Shown: in pieces, positions 1-9,200 of the stretch | How the letters are laid out: every line of letters starts with the position of its first letter | Numbering within the stretch: the stretch's first letter is position 1 | Assembly (NCBI GenBank): GCA_038317685.1 | Contig: JBBQBQ010000003.1 | Location: 1-33,594 of the forward strand | DNA: 33,594 bases | DNA from: JBBQBQ01 sp038317685 | Lineage (GTDB): Bacteria > Desulfobacterota > Desulfuromonadia > Desulfuromonadales > DDH964 | Direction: 5' to 3' | The notes under the pieces: model-generated | Told to the model about the DNA's origin: nothing | The model's input: the letters and a program-made list of their open reading frames with translations, nothing else | Databases searched by the model: none | Program-made: the position numbers and the translations under genes

Positions 1-1338
1 GTTGTGGAAGACGACGCGGTCTTTCGGGACCTGCTGCGGACCATCCTCGACCAGGCCGGTTATACGGTGGCGACGGCCGCCGACGGCGGGGAGGGGCTGC
101 GCCGCATCCAGCGGGAAGGCTTCGACCTGGTTCTTTGCGACCTGAAGATGCCGGTTCGCGGCGGTCTCGAGCTGTTCCGTCTGAGCCGCAGTGAAAGCTT
201 CCCCCCCCTCTTCATCTTCATCACCGCCTTCGGCCGGGTCGAAGAGGCGGTGGCGGCGGTCAAGGAGGGAGCTTTCGATTTTCTCTCCAAGCCCCTCAAG
301 GATCCGGCCAGCCTCCTCGCCATCGTCAAGCGGGCCCTGGAGCAGGTGGCGCTGCAGCGGCTGATGGTCTCCTTCCACGAGTTGGAGCAGAACGGCCTGC
401 CCCCGGAGGAGCTGATCTTTGCCGGCCGCGCCATGGACGAGGTCCGCAAGCTGGTCCTCGACGTTGCTCCGACTCAAGCCAGTGTCCTCCTCCAGGGCGA
501 AAGCGGCACCGGCAAGGAGCTGATCGCCCGCATGGTGCATCTGGCCAGCCCCCGCAAGCAAGGCCCCTTCATCCCCCTCAACTGCGCCGCCATCCCGGAG
601 AACCTCCTGGAGAGCGAACTCTTCGGCCACGAACGGGGTGCCTTTACCGGGGCGGTTCAGGCCCGGCGGGGGAAGTTCGAACTGGCCCAGGGTGGGACGA
701 TCTTCCTCGACGAAATCGGCGAGATGCCGCCCCTCCTCCAGGCCAAGCTGCTGCGGGTGCTGCAGGAGCGGGTCTTCGAACGGGTCGGCGGGACGCTGCA
801 GATCAAGGCCGAGGTGCGGGTGATCGCCGCCACCCATCGGGATCTGGCCCGGGAAGTTGCGGAGCAGCGCTTCCGGGAAGACCTCTACTACCGGCTCAAT
901 GTGTTTCCGATCGTCCTGCCGCCGCTGCGGGAGAGGATTGATGCCATCCCGGCCCTGGTGCGCCATTTCTGCGCCCGTTTCTCAGCCGCCGCCGGCGCCC
1001 GGCGTCCGGTCGGCATCACCGCCGAGGCGCTGGCCCTCCTGCAGCGCCATCTTTGGCCCGGCAACGTTCGGGAACTGCAGAATCTCATCGAACGGGGCGT
1101 CATCCTGGCCCGGGGGGAGATCAGCCCCCCCGAACTCCCGGCCGAACTGCAGCGGCTGGGCGAACCGCCTCCGTCCCGGCAGGGGCTCCTCAAGGATCGC
1201 GAGGAGGAGGCGATCCGCGCCGCTCTGGGGCAGTGTCGGGGGAACCGTCGGCAGACCGCCGCGGCCCTCGGCATTTCGCTCCGGACCTTGCAGTATCGGC
1301 TGAAAGAGTTGGGTCTGCTGGTCCGGGAGGAGGGGTGA
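1..1338 (+). CDS. sigma-54-dependent response regulator, NtrC family (5' end cut by window)
   Basis: A two-component output protein that, once phosphorylated, drives open-complex formation by sigma-54 RNA polymerase. The reading frame is open to the window edge, and the first visible residues (VVEDD) are the usual second to sixth residues of a receiver domain, so only a few codons are missing; the GTG at 4 is not the true start. The receiver domain covers about residues 1-115 with the phospho-acceptor Asp in CDLKMP (residue 46 counted from position 4). The AAA+ domain follows, with Walker A GESGTGKE, the sigma-54 contact loop GAFTGA and Walker B FLDEIGE. A Fis-type helix-turn-helix lies at the C-terminus (RRQTAAALGISLRTLQYRLK). 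The partner kinase is probably upstream, outside the window. The target is unknown; a sigma-54 promoter is present at 20860-20875, but no link between the two can be shown. Confidence 0.95.
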   Translation, partial: VVEDDAVFRDLLRTILDQAGYTVATAADGGEGLRRIQREGFDLVLCDLKMPVRGGLELFRLSRSESFPPLFIFITAFGRVEEAVAAVKEGAFDFLSKPLKDPASLLAIVKRALEQVALQRLMVSFHELEQNGLPPEELIFAGRAMDEVRKLVLDVAPTQASVLLQGESGTGKELIARMVHLASPRKQGPFIPLNCAAIPENLLESELFGHERGAFTGAVQARRGKFELAQGGTIFLDEIGEMPPLLQAKLLRVLQERVFERVGGTLQIKAEVRVIAATHRDLAREVAEQRFREDLYYRLNVFPIVLPPLRERIDAIPALVRHFCARFSAAAGARRPVGITAEALALLQRHLWPGNVRELQNLIERGVILARGEISPPELPAELQRLGEPPPSRQGLLKDREEEAIRAALGQCRGNRRQTAAALGISLRTLQYRLKELGLLVREEG

Positions 1339-1364
1339 GGGAATATTTTTTGGGATAAAATATA

Positions 1365-1393
1365 TTGACATTCATATAGAGTGGGTTTATTTT
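1365..1393 (+). promoter_or_regulatory. sigma-70-type promoter of the NifX/DUF134/rhodanese operon
   Basis: TTGACA at 1365-1370, a 17-nt spacer and TATTTT at 1388-1393, in an AT-rich gap just before the first gene of the operon. The -35 is perfect; the -10 matches 4 of 6. Confidence 0.5.
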
Positions 1394-1408
1394 GTGCATA
1401 TTCACAAA
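1391..1408. promoter_or_regulatory. inverted repeat TTTGTG-N6-CACAAA, candidate operator
   Basis: A perfect 6-bp inverted repeat with a 6-nt spacer that overlaps the -10 element and the likely transcription start, 18 bp before the start codon of the NifX-like gene. The position suits a repressor. The DUF134 HTH protein encoded second in the operon is an obvious candidate ligand, but that is inference only. Confidence 0.4.
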
Positions 1409-1426
1409 TTAACCAGGAGGTCCACT

Positions 1427-1831
1427 ATGAAGGTCTGTTTTCCGGTTCAGGAAAATCAAGGGTTGGAGAGTCAGGTATTTGGACACTTCGGTTCGGCGCC
1501 GGGGTTCGTGCTGGTCGATCTCGCCACCGGCGAGATGACCGCCATCAACAACAGCGACCAGATCCATCAGCACGGAGCCTGCAATCCGGTGGCGGGTCTG
1601 GGTGGGCATCAGGTCGATGCGGTCGTCGTCGGCGGCATCGGCGGCGGCGCCTTGCATAAACTCAACAGTGCGGGCCTGCGGGTCTTCCAGTCCCAGGAGG
1701 GGACGATCGCGGACAATATCGCCCTGCTGCGCACCGAGGGCCTGGCGGAATATCAACCGGGCCATACCTGCGGCGGCCATGGCCACGGTCATGGTCATGG
1801 TCAAAGCCATGGCCAGGGCTGCTCCCACTAA
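1427..1831 (+). CDS. NifX/NifB-type dinitrogenase iron-molybdenum cofactor family protein with His-rich tail
   Basis: A 134-aa protein of the NifX/NafY/NifB-C-terminal-like fold, whose members bind iron-sulfur or FeMo-cofactor precursors. The N-terminus has the family pattern KVCFPVQENQGLESQVFGHFG, with GSAPGFVLVD next and a glycine-rich VVVGGIGGGAL in the middle. After about residue 110 comes a tail of alternating His and Gly with two Cys, able to bind metal. The ATG at 1427 is chosen because it follows AGGAGG at 1415-1420; an upstream in-frame GTG at 1394 lies inside the promoter. No nitrogenase genes are nearby. Small stand-alone members like this often sit beside DUF134 regulators, as here (next gene, 2 bp on), so a role in metal or redox sensing or storage is more likely than nitrogen fixation. 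Confidence 0.85.
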   Translation: MKVCFPVQENQGLESQVFGHFGSAPGFVLVDLATGEMTAINNSDQIHQHGACNPVAGLGGHQVDAVVVGGIGGGALHKLNSAGLRVFQSQEGTIADNIALLRTEGLAEYQPGHTCGGHGHGHGHGQSHGQGCSH

Positions 1832-1833
1832 TC

Positions 1834-2175
1834 ATGGCGCGGCCCCGTAAACCGCGCCTCTGCGCCTGCCCCCACCGGGCCGGCTACAGCGCGGTCTTCA
1901 AGCCGGCCGGGACTCCCCTCAAGGATCTGGAGGTCGTTGAGCTCGCCCAGGACGAACTGGAAGCTCTGCACCTCTGTGACGGCGAGGGGAAGACCCAGGC
2001 CGAAGCCGGAGTCTGCATGGGGGTCTCGCGCGGCACTGTCCAGCGCCTCCTCGCCGCGGGGCGAAGCAAGGTCGCCGCGGCGCTGGTCCACGGCCGGGCG
2101 TTGGCGATCGGAACCACCGTTGCAGCCTCGGGCCGGGAGCTGTCGTCGCTGCCCGAAGGAGGGGGTGGATCATGA
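1834..2175 (+). CDS. DUF134 (UPF0251) family HTH protein
   Basis: 113 aa. The start MARPRKPRLCACPHRAGYSAVFKP is typical of UPF0251/DUF134, with the paired Cys of the CxCP motif at residues 11 and 13. A sigma-70 region-4-like helix-turn-helix follows at about residues 45-85 (ELEALHLCDGEGKTQAEAG, MGVSRGTVQRLLAAGRSKVA). It is a presumed DNA-binding regulator and may sense metal or redox state through the Cys residues, although the ligand is unknown for the family. It starts 2 bp after the NifX-like gene and overlaps the next gene by 4 bp (ATGA), so the three are translated together. It may act on the inverted repeat in its own promoter. Confidence 0.85.
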   Translation: MARPRKPRLCACPHRAGYSAVFKPAGTPLKDLEVVELAQDELEALHLCDGEGKTQAEAGVCMGVSRGTVQRLLAAGRSKVAAALVHGRALAIGTTVAASGRELSSLPEGGGGS

Positions 2176-2387
2176 AAGGTCTTCTCGAATATCAGGTCCT
2201 CATCCCCCTGGTCCTCATCCTCGGTTTCGCCCCTTTCTTTCCCCAGCCCCACATCGTGGAAAAGCTCCGGATGCTGGCGGCCGGGACCCTGAAAAAACCG
2301 ATCGATATCTTCGACCTGGTCTGGCACGCCTGGCCGTTTCTGCTCCTCGCCTGGCGGGTCGTCCTCGACCTCCGTTCCCAGGCCTGA
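2172..2387 (+). CDS. small inner-membrane protein, function unknown
   Basis: 71 aa. Two hydrophobic stretches (about residues 8-25 and 48-65) flank a conserved-looking centre containing PHIVEKLRMLAAGTLKKPID. Similar short proteins in related genomes are often labelled 'RND transporter', but the length rules out a transporter by itself. The ATG overlaps the stop of the DUF134 gene (ATGA), which supports translation and coupling. It probably sits in the inner membrane as an accessory to the redox or sulfur functions of this operon. Confidence 0.7.
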   Translation: MKGLLEYQVLIPLVLILGFAPFFPQPHIVEKLRMLAAGTLKKPIDIFDLVWHAWPFLLLAWRVVLDLRSQA

Positions 2388-2430
2388 ACCAACCCCTCGC
2401 GCCGCGACCGGTATCGAACAAGGAGTTTGC

Positions 2431-2739
2431 ATGCAGCCCCAGGAATTGTTGAAACGCCTCAAAGCCAAGCAGTCGCCGACGGTGATCGATGTCCGCAGCG
2501 GCATGGAATTCCGGCAGGGACACATCGCCGGCGCTGTCCATGCCCCGACCTGGAAGATCCTGCTGCGGCTGGCGCGCCTCCCCGCCGACAAGGACGCCGA
2601 ACTGGTGGTGGTCTGCGAACACGGACCCCGCGCCCAGATGGCCGGCGGTCTGCTCAAAGCCTTCGGTCACCGGAAGGTCGCTCTGCTGGTCGGGCACATG
2701 GCCGGCTGGAAGCAGGCCGGCCGGCCGGTCGAGCGTTAA
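2431..2739 (+). CDS. single-domain rhodanese-like sulfurtransferase
   Basis: 102 aa, the normal length for a one-domain rhodanese. The CH2A-type motif VIDVRSGMEFRQGHIAGAVH is at about residues 18-37. The active-site Cys62 lies in the loop CEHGPRA, which is followed by the helix QMAGGLLKAFG. It is expected to carry a persulfide on Cys62 and hand sulfur to an acceptor such as a thiol or cyanide. The start has AAGGAG 8 bp upstream. No signal peptide is seen, so it is cytoplasmic. The next gene encodes a reductase with its own rhodanese domain, so both probably work in one persulfide or polysulfide route. Confidence 0.9.
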   Translation: MQPQELLKRLKAKQSPTVIDVRSGMEFRQGHIAGAVHAPTWKILLRLARLPADKDAELVVVCEHGPRAQMAGGLLKAFGHRKVALLVGHMAGWKQAGRPVER

Positions 2740-2804
2740 ACCCGCCGAAATTTCCCGAATCACCCATTCCAATTCCCCATAAAGAAATCAGAAGGAGTCG
2801 TTCC

Positions 2805-4487
2805 ATGCAGTTGCGAATCGTCGTGATCGGCGCCAATGCGGCCGGCGCCAAAGCCGCCTCCAAGGCCAAGCGGATCAACCCTCGGGCGGAGGTCACCCTC
2901 ATCGACCGCGGGAATTTCATCTCCTACGGCGCCTGCGGCATCCCCTACTTCGTGGCCGACGACGTGGCCCACGTCCAGGAACTGATGAGCACCTCGGGCG
3001 GGACGATGCGGGACACCCCCTTCTTCAAGAAGGTCAAGGGGGTCAGGGTCCTGATCAATACCGAGGCGGTCAGGATCGACCGGGAGGCCCGGACCGTACA
3101 GCTGCTCGATCGGCCCAGCAAAGAGACTACGCTCCTCGGCTACGACCGGCTGATCCTCGCCACCGGCAGCACCCCCCTGATCCCGCCCCTCCCCGGGGTC
3201 GCTCTCCCCCATATCTTCACCGTCAAGTCACTGGAAGACGCGGAAGCCCTTAAGAGCCGGGCGCTCTCCGGCCAGAACGCCTGCATCGTCGGCGGCGGCC
3301 TGATCGGCCTGGAAACGGCGGAAGCACTGAAACAGCGGGGGATGGCCGTGACCGTGGTGGAGATGCGCGACCAGCTCCTGCCGGGGATCCTCGATCCGGA
3401 GCTGGCCTTCCTGGTTGAAAAAGAGCTCCGCCAGCAAGGGGTGACGGTCCTCACCGGTTCTGCCGTGACCGGTTTCGCCGGCGAGGCCACCGTCGAGAAG
3501 GTCCTGATCGGCGACCGGGAAATTCCGGCCGATCTCGTCGTCCTTGCCCCCGGGGTCCGGCCCAACACCGCCCTGGCAAGGGACGCGGGGCTGACCATCG
3601 GTGCCACCGGCGCCATCGCCGTCGACAGGCGGTTGGCGACCAGCGATCCGCTCATCTTCGCCTGCGGCGACTGCTGCGAAACGACCCACCGGATTACCGG
3701 GAAGCAGGTTCACATCCCCCTCGGCAGCACTGCCAACAAGCAGGGGCGCGTCGCCGGCATCAACGCCGCGGGGGGCGAGGCGAGCTTCGGCGGCGTCCTC
3801 GGCACCAGCATTCTGCGGGTCTTCAAGATCAACGCCGGCAAGACCGGCCTGACCGAGGCCGAGGCCCGGGCCCACGGCTACGAGATCGAGGTCGTCCTCT
3901 CCCCGTCCCCCGACAAGGCCCACTTCTTCCCCGGCGCCAAACCGATTGTCCTCAAGCTGATCGCCGAGCGGTCGACGGGGCGCATCCTCGGCTTGCAGGC
4001 CGCCGGCGCGGGTGCCATCGACAAGCGCCTCGACGCCGCGGCGACCGCCCTCAGTTTCGGGGCGACGGCGGAGCAACTCTCCCAGGTCGACCTCGCCTAT
4101 GCACCGCCCTATTCGGCGGCGATGGATAACCTGATCGTGGCGGCGGACATCCTTAAGAACAAACTGGCCGGCCACGCCCGGGGAATTTCTCCCCGCGAGG
4201 TCAAGCGCAAGTTCGACCAGAAGGACGACTTCCTCTTTCTCGACGTCCGTTCTCCGGCAGAACATGGCGAGGTAGGTCTCCACGGAGCAAAACTGATCCC
4301 TCTCGGTCTGCTGCGGGAAAAGCTCGACGAGCTGCCCCGGGACCAGGAGATCGTCACCTTCTGCAAGCTCGGTCTGCGCGGCTACGAGGCCCAGAAGATC
4401 CTCGACGCCGCCGGGTTCACCAACACCAAATTCATGGACGGCGGCATCCTCGCCTGGCCTTATCCGCTCAGAGACGCGAAAGGATGA
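2805..4487 (+). CDS. CoA-disulfide reductase / rhodanese fusion (FAD-dependent, polysulfide or CoA-persulfide reductase type)
   Basis: 560 aa. The N-terminal pyridine nucleotide-disulfide oxidoreductase part has the FAD dinucleotide fold VVIGANAAGAKAA. Its single redox Cys44 in SYGACGIPY is the hallmark of the CoADR group. The NAD(P)H fold is CIVGGGLIGLETAEAL and the second FAD motif is FACGDCC. The dimerisation domain follows, and from about residue 460 a rhodanese domain with Cys520 in FCKLGLRG. Characterised proteins of this architecture reduce CoA-persulfide, polysulfide or CoA-disulfide with NAD(P)H; the real substrate here is not known. The ATG at 2805 is chosen because it follows GAAGGAG and starts the FAD fold; the open frame extends upstream but overlaps the rhodanese gene. 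It is the last gene of the operon. Confidence 0.92.
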   Translation: MQLRIVVIGANAAGAKAASKAKRINPRAEVTLIDRGNFISYGACGIPYFVADDVAHVQELMSTSGGTMRDTPFFKKVKGVRVLINTEAVRIDREARTVQLLDRPSKETTLLGYDRLILATGSTPLIPPLPGVALPHIFTVKSLEDAEALKSRALSGQNACIVGGGLIGLETAEALKQRGMAVTVVEMRDQLLPGILDPELAFLVEKELRQQGVTVLTGSAVTGFAGEATVEKVLIGDREIPADLVVLAPGVRPNTALARDAGLTIGATGAIAVDRRLATSDPLIFACGDCCETTHRITGKQVHIPLGSTANKQGRVAGINAAGGEASFGGVLGTSILRVFKINAGKTGLTEAEARAHGYEIEVVLSPSPDKAHFFPGAKPIVLKLIAERSTGRILGLQAAGAGAIDKRLDAAATALSFGATAEQLSQVDLAYAPPYSAAMDNLIVAADILKNKLAGHARGISPREVKRKFDQKDDFLFLDVRSPAEHGEVGLHGAKLIPLGLLREKLDELPRDQEIVTFCKLGLRGYEAQKILDAAGFTNTKFMDGGILAWPYPLRDAKG

Positions 4488-4506
4488 AGAACCGTCGTCA
4501 AGGCGC

Positions 4507-4535
4507 TTGACAGGATGGCGGGAAGTGAGTTGAAT
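4507..4535 (+). promoter_or_regulatory. possible promoter of the xerC-like gene
   Basis: TTGACA at 4507-4512, a 17-nt spacer and TTGAAT at 4530-4535, 84 bp before the TTG start. The -35 is perfect and the -10 weak (4 of 6). Confidence 0.4.
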
Positions 4536-4618
4536 GAATACCACCTGCCAGAGGGCGGAGGATTCCTGGTGACTGCCGGGTTCGAGCTTGACGTCCCCCC
4601 GCCGAATCGAGGTTTGAA

Positions 4619-5518
4619 TTGCAGGAACTCCTTGCCCGCTTCGAACAGCATCTTTGCGTCGAGCGCAACCTCTCGCCCCACACCCTTGCCGCTTATCGGC
4701 GGGATCTCGCGGCTTTTCAGACTTTTCTCAAGGAAGAGCTGAAGTGGCCGGAGCGCGGAACCGGGCTGGTGCGGCGCATCGACCAGATCGTCCTGCGCCG
4801 CTACCTGGCCCTCCTCCATCGCAGCTGCCGGCGGACCACCATCGGCCGCAAACTGGCGGCGCTGCGGACTTTCCTGCGTTATTTGGTGCGCGAGGGGGTG
4901 CTGGAGGTCAGTCCCGGAGAACTGGTGGGAACGCCCCGGGCCGAGAAGTACCTGCCCAAGACCTTGAGCGTCGACGAGGCCTTCGCCCTCATGGAGCAGG
5001 ACGAGGATGGCGAACTTGCGTCCCTGCGCGACCGGGCCATCGTCGAACTCCTCTATTCGAGCGGGCTGCGGGTCGGGGAACTGACCGCCCTCGATGTCGG
5101 CAGCCTCGACCTGACTCAGGGGCTGGTGCGGGTCATCGGCAAAGGACGCAAGGAGCGGATCGTGCCGGTCGGGCGCAAGGCCCGCGAGGCTTTGGAACAT
5201 TATCTGGAAGGGCGCGGCCATCGGGCCGAGACGTCTCCGCTCTTTCTCAACCGGCGCGGCGGCCGGCTGACCGACCGCAGCGTCCAGCGCCACGTCAAGC
5301 TTCGCCTCCTCAGGGCCGGAATCCTCAAGGACGCCACCCCCCACGCCCTGCGCCACTCCTTCGCCACCCATCTGCTCGACGACGGCGCCGACCTGCGGGC
5401 GATCCAGGAACTGCTCGGCCACGCCTCCCTCTCTACCACCCAGAAGTACACCCAGGTCAGTATCGAGCACCTCACCTCTGTATACGACCAGGCTCACCCC
5501 CGCAGCCGGAAAAAATAA
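4619..5518 (+). CDS. xerC: tyrosine recombinase XerC
   Basis: 299 aa, the size of Xer recombinases, which resolve chromosome dimers at dif. The N-terminal SAM-like domain (HTLAAYRRDLAAF) is at about residues 20-35 and the catalytic domain runs from about 110. All six catalytic residues are visible: Arg151 (SSGLRVGEL), Lys175 (GKGRKER), His242 and Arg245 (HALRHSFATHL), His268 (LLGHASL) and Tyr277 (QKYTQV). The start is a TTG preceded by CGAGG about 7 bp upstream; no in-frame ATG fits. XerC is preferred over XerD on general resemblance, and a phage-type integrase is unlikely because no att site or phage gene is nearby. The gene stands alone between two promoters. Confidence 0.88.
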   Translation: MQELLARFEQHLCVERNLSPHTLAAYRRDLAAFQTFLKEELKWPERGTGLVRRIDQIVLRRYLALLHRSCRRTTIGRKLAALRTFLRYLVREGVLEVSPGELVGTPRAEKYLPKTLSVDEAFALMEQDEDGELASLRDRAIVELLYSSGLRVGELTALDVGSLDLTQGLVRVIGKGRKERIVPVGRKAREALEHYLEGRGHRAETSPLFLNRRGGRLTDRSVQRHVKLRLLRAGILKDATPHALRHSFATHLLDDGADLRAIQELLGHASLSTTQKYTQVSIEHLTSVYDQAHPRSRKK

Positions 5519-5538
5519 CCAATATTGTCATCATTCTC

Positions 5539-5566
5539 TTGACAGCCTTCCCGGGCTGGATAGAAT
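5539..5566 (+). promoter_or_regulatory. promoter of the peroxiredoxin gene
   Basis: TTGACA at 5539-5544, a 16-nt spacer and TAGAAT at 5561-5566. It lies 55 bp before the start codon, directly after the xerC stop. Confidence 0.6.
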
Positions 5567-5621
5567 GTAGCCAAATTTCGCCCCCCCCATTCCAATCCAT
5601 AGTCTTCAAAGGAGTCCTTTC

Positions 5622-6224
5622 ATGAGCGTATTGGTTGGTAAGAAAGCCCCCGATTTCAAGGCCGCCGCGGTCCTGCCCGACGGTTCGATCAAGGCCGATT
5701 TCAGCCTCTCCCACTATCAGGGGGAGTATGTTGTCCTCTTCTTCTATCCCCTCGACTTCACCTTCGTCTGCCCGACGGAGCTGATCGCCTTCAGCCACCG
5801 CATCGAGGAGTTCAAAAGCCGCGGTGTGCAGGTCATCGGCTGCTCCATCGATTCCCAGTTCACCCACGTCGCCTGGCGCAACACGCCGGTCGATGACGGC
5901 GGCATTGGCGCCGTTCACTATCCGCTGGTATCCGACGTCAAGCACGAGATCTGCCGCGCCTACGATGTTGAATTTGGGGATGCCGGAGTCGCCTACCGGG
6001 GCTCCTTCCTGATCGACAAGGAAGGGATCGTCCGCCACCAGGTCGTCAACGATCTCCCCCTGGGCCGTAATGTCGACGAGATGCTGCGGATGGTCGACGC
6101 CCTGCAGTTCACCGAGAAGTACGGAGAAGTCTGCCCGGCCGGCTGGAACAAGGGGGACAAGGGGATGGTGCCGAACAAGGAAGGAGTCGCCACCTATCTG
6201 GCGGCGGAGGGAGCCAAGCTTTAA
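5622..6224 (+). CDS. typical 2-Cys peroxiredoxin (AhpC/Prx1 group)
   Basis: 200 aa, full length. It reduces H2O2 and organic or peroxynitrite peroxides through thiols in the cytoplasm. The peroxidatic Cys50 is in FTFVCPTE and the resolving Cys171 is in GEVCPAGW, so this is a 2-Cys enzyme forming an intersubunit disulfide. The Prx1-type C-terminus includes NKGDKGMVPNKEGVATYL. The start follows AAAGGAG. It is a single-gene unit with its own promoter and an intrinsic terminator. No AhpF gene is nearby, so reduction is presumably by thioredoxin or another system elsewhere. Confidence 0.95.
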   Translation: MSVLVGKKAPDFKAAAVLPDGSIKADFSLSHYQGEYVVLFFYPLDFTFVCPTELIAFSHRIEEFKSRGVQVIGCSIDSQFTHVAWRNTPVDDGGIGAVHYPLVSDVKHEICRAYDVEFGDAGVAYRGSFLIDKEGIVRHQVVNDLPLGRNVDEMLRMVDALQFTEKYGEVCPAGWNKGDKGMVPNKEGVATYLAAEGAKL

Positions 6225-6252
6225 CCCGCCCGGCCTGAAATTTCAAACGGAG

Positions 6253-6285
6253 AACAGCGGTCCTTTTTAGGGCCGCTGTTTTTTT
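6253..6285 (+). terminator. intrinsic terminator of the peroxiredoxin gene
   Basis: An 11-bp stem (AACAGCGGTCC paired with GGGCCGCTGTT, one G-T pair) with a loop of about 6 nt followed by a run of T. It ends 6 bp before the stop of the convergent large gene and therefore also separates the two units. Confidence 0.85.
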
Positions 6286-6291
6286 GTGTGC

Positions 6292-9200
6292 TCAGAAGGA
6301 TTTCAGGAGGTTTTTGATGTCGTCGGCGGAGTTCTGGTCGAACTTGACGCGCAGCCGCAGGTAAGGGCCCTGGGCGGTGAAGTCGGCGGCGGAGAAGTCG
6401 GGGTCTTGGAAGCCGAGGACATTATAGCCGAGGCTCATCCAGGCGTTGGTGATGACCTGGAAGCCGAGGGAGGCGCCGAGACGGTAATCGATGGCTCCGC
6501 CGTTCCAGGAGTGGAGGACGCTGGCGTAGACGCCGAGGTCCCAGCGGGGGGTCAGGTCGTAGCGGGCCTCCAGGCCGATCAGGTCGGTGAAGCCGTGGTA
6601 GCGGCCGCCGTCGATGGTTTCGCCGACGAACTTGGCGCCGTACTGGAAGGAGATCTGGGTGCGGCGCCCGACGCGGCAGTTGAGGTTGAGGTTGTTGACC
6701 AGCCGCCAGCTGCGCAGGGAGGAGGTGTCGCTGGTTTGGGAATCGACCAACAGGTCGAGTCGATCGAGGACGATCCAGCGGCTCTGCAGCGGTCGCCAGG
6801 CGACCCCGAAGGTGAGGTCGGCGTTGGAGCTGTCGTTGCCTTCGGCCGCCTGATTGACAAAGGCCTGGATGCGGGTGGTGATGCCGAGCCCTTCGGCGAG
6901 CTGGCCCTGGAGGCCGGTCGTCACTCCGTATTTGTCCTCGCTTTCGGAACTGCGGTATTCGACCCGGTTCCACCAGCTCCAGCGCTCCACCTTGTAGGTC
7001 GCACCGAGGGACACGGCGGTGTAATCCTGGCTGGTGCCGGAGGCCGGAGGGGCATTGGGGTTGATGGGGGCGGACTGTCGAATCGTCTGGCTGCGATCGA
7101 TGCCGGCATCAACCTGCCAACGTTCGGTCACCTGCCAGGCTTGCTGCAGCCCGACCAGGGCGAAGAGCCGCTGACCGTTTTCATCGACCCTCCGGTCGAT
7201 GCCGGTCGAGATCGCGCCGCCCTTCCAGGGGGTGGTCTTCAGACCGGCCCGGGTGGCGTTGCCGGCAGAGTTACTGCCGTTGGTAAACTCCTGCTCGGCG
7301 AAAACCGAAGTGCTGCCGGTCAGCCGGTAGTCGCCGCCGAAGATGGTGCGGGTCGGGTAGTCGCCGCTGTCACCATGGCCGAAGAGGGACTGCTCATGGT
7401 CGGCGCGCAGCGTCAGGCGCCCGCCGGTCGGCTGCCAATGGGCGCCGGCCAACAGCTGGGTGGAGGAGAGGTCCTTGCCGTCGGCGGTCTGGTCGTTCGC
7501 CTGGCGCAGGCCGAGGGAGAGGCCGTAGCTCAGCTGGTGGTATTCAACGGCCCCTTGCGCGACCGTCCGCTTGGCAGAGCTGTCCAGCTGCTGCTGCTGA
7601 AAGGCTTCGCCGCTGAGGGTCCAGGTCGGTCCCGCCAGCCAGCGGCTATCGAAGCCGAATTTGCGGGTGCCGGCTTCACTCGCGGGCTGCTGGCCGAGGC
7701 CGAAATCCGCGCCCGTTTCCCGGTAATAAAGGTGACTGCTGAGCCCCAGCCCATCGTGGCGCAGTTCCGCCAGCCAGGCGTTGTCCGAAACCTTTCCGGT
7801 GTTGACGTCGTCGTTGGAACTGGTCGCGGCCTCGGCGTGCAGCAGCGTCGTCGGCGAAATATTCCAGGTCGAGTCGAGACCGTAGAGCTGGCCGCTACGG
7901 GTGCCCTGGTCCTCGCTGATGGCCGAGGCGCCGACTTCCACGGTCTTGTCGAAGAAGTTCACCGCTCCCCGCCCGCCGAGGCTCCAATGCTGACCTCCCG
8001 ACCCGGCGATTTCATAGTCGACGACGATGTAAATCGGGTTGAAATTGGCATCCTTGGAGGGGACCGGGCTCTTGAAGAAGAGGCTGCCGGTGTCGAAGTC
8101 GATTTCGTAGTCGAGGTGGCGGGTCAGCTGCCGGGTTTCCAACACCACCTCGCTGTGAAAGCGGTCGCGGGTTTCGATGCGCAGCTGGTCGGAGTTGATC
8201 ACGATGCCGGAGCGGGACAGGTGGTAAAGGCCTGATGTCCCGTCGCCGGGGATCTCATCCTTGGTGAAGACCTGGCCGGTATCGGACGCGAAGGCCTGAA
8301 CCTCCCCGAAACGGCCGTGCCACTCGGCCTTGACGCCGGTCAGACTGCGGCTGTAGCGGCTGAGTTCGGTGACCGTCAGACCGGTGTTGAAGTCACCGAA
8401 GAGGGCATAAAACTGCTCCCGTTCCAGCTTGACGAAGAGTTTGCTGGCGCTGGAAGCGTCGTAGCTGGTCTGGCTGGCGTCGCAGTAGAGGGTGTAGTAG
8501 TTGTTCGGATCGATCATCTGGAAGAGCTGACGGCTCTTCAGGTCCGGCTTGGCGCTGTCATAGGCCAGGGTAAGGAGCCACTTGCCGAGGACCCGGCCTT
8601 TGCCGAAGAAGGCCACCCGGCCATTTTCATAGAGGCCTTCGTCGCTGCCGGCCGGCAGATTTTCCAGGTGGCCGCTGAGGGTCCGGTAGCCGACGGTATC
8701 CTCGGCCATGCCGACCAGAATCCAGTCCCGCAGCTCCGGCTGAACGTAGGTGTCGACGGCCAGCTCCCGGTCGTTGTAGCCGAGCACGACATGGAAACGG
8801 CCGCCGGAGGTGACGGGGGCAAACCGCGCCACGCCCTCGGCATCGACCATGACCTTGTTCGAGGTCGGTTTGGCGGTAGGGTCGTTGGTCAGCTCTTCGA
8901 CCTTGATGCCGAAGGGCGTCAGGCTGCCGCCGCGGATTTCGAGCTCAAGCGGAGAGCGGATGCGTTCGCCGCGGCTGTCGAGGATCTCCAGACGGAAGCT
9001 GACCGCGGTGCGGCCGTCGGCGACGTTCTCGCCGTCGTCCAGGAACCTCAACACCCCGATTTCGCCGGTCCGGACCAGATTGGCGGTCTGCTCGAAACGG
9101 GCGTTGCCGAAAGGATCGAGCCCCTGGAAGGTCAGTTTGTGGTTTCCCGGGTCCCCGAAATCGACGCCGATGTAACTGTAGACGGTGGTGCCGGCGTCCT

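Noticed and set aside
2427..2804. Upstream extension of the CoADR-rhodanese frame
   Set aside because: It lies over the rhodanese gene in another frame; the FAD fold and GAAGGAG place the start at 2805.
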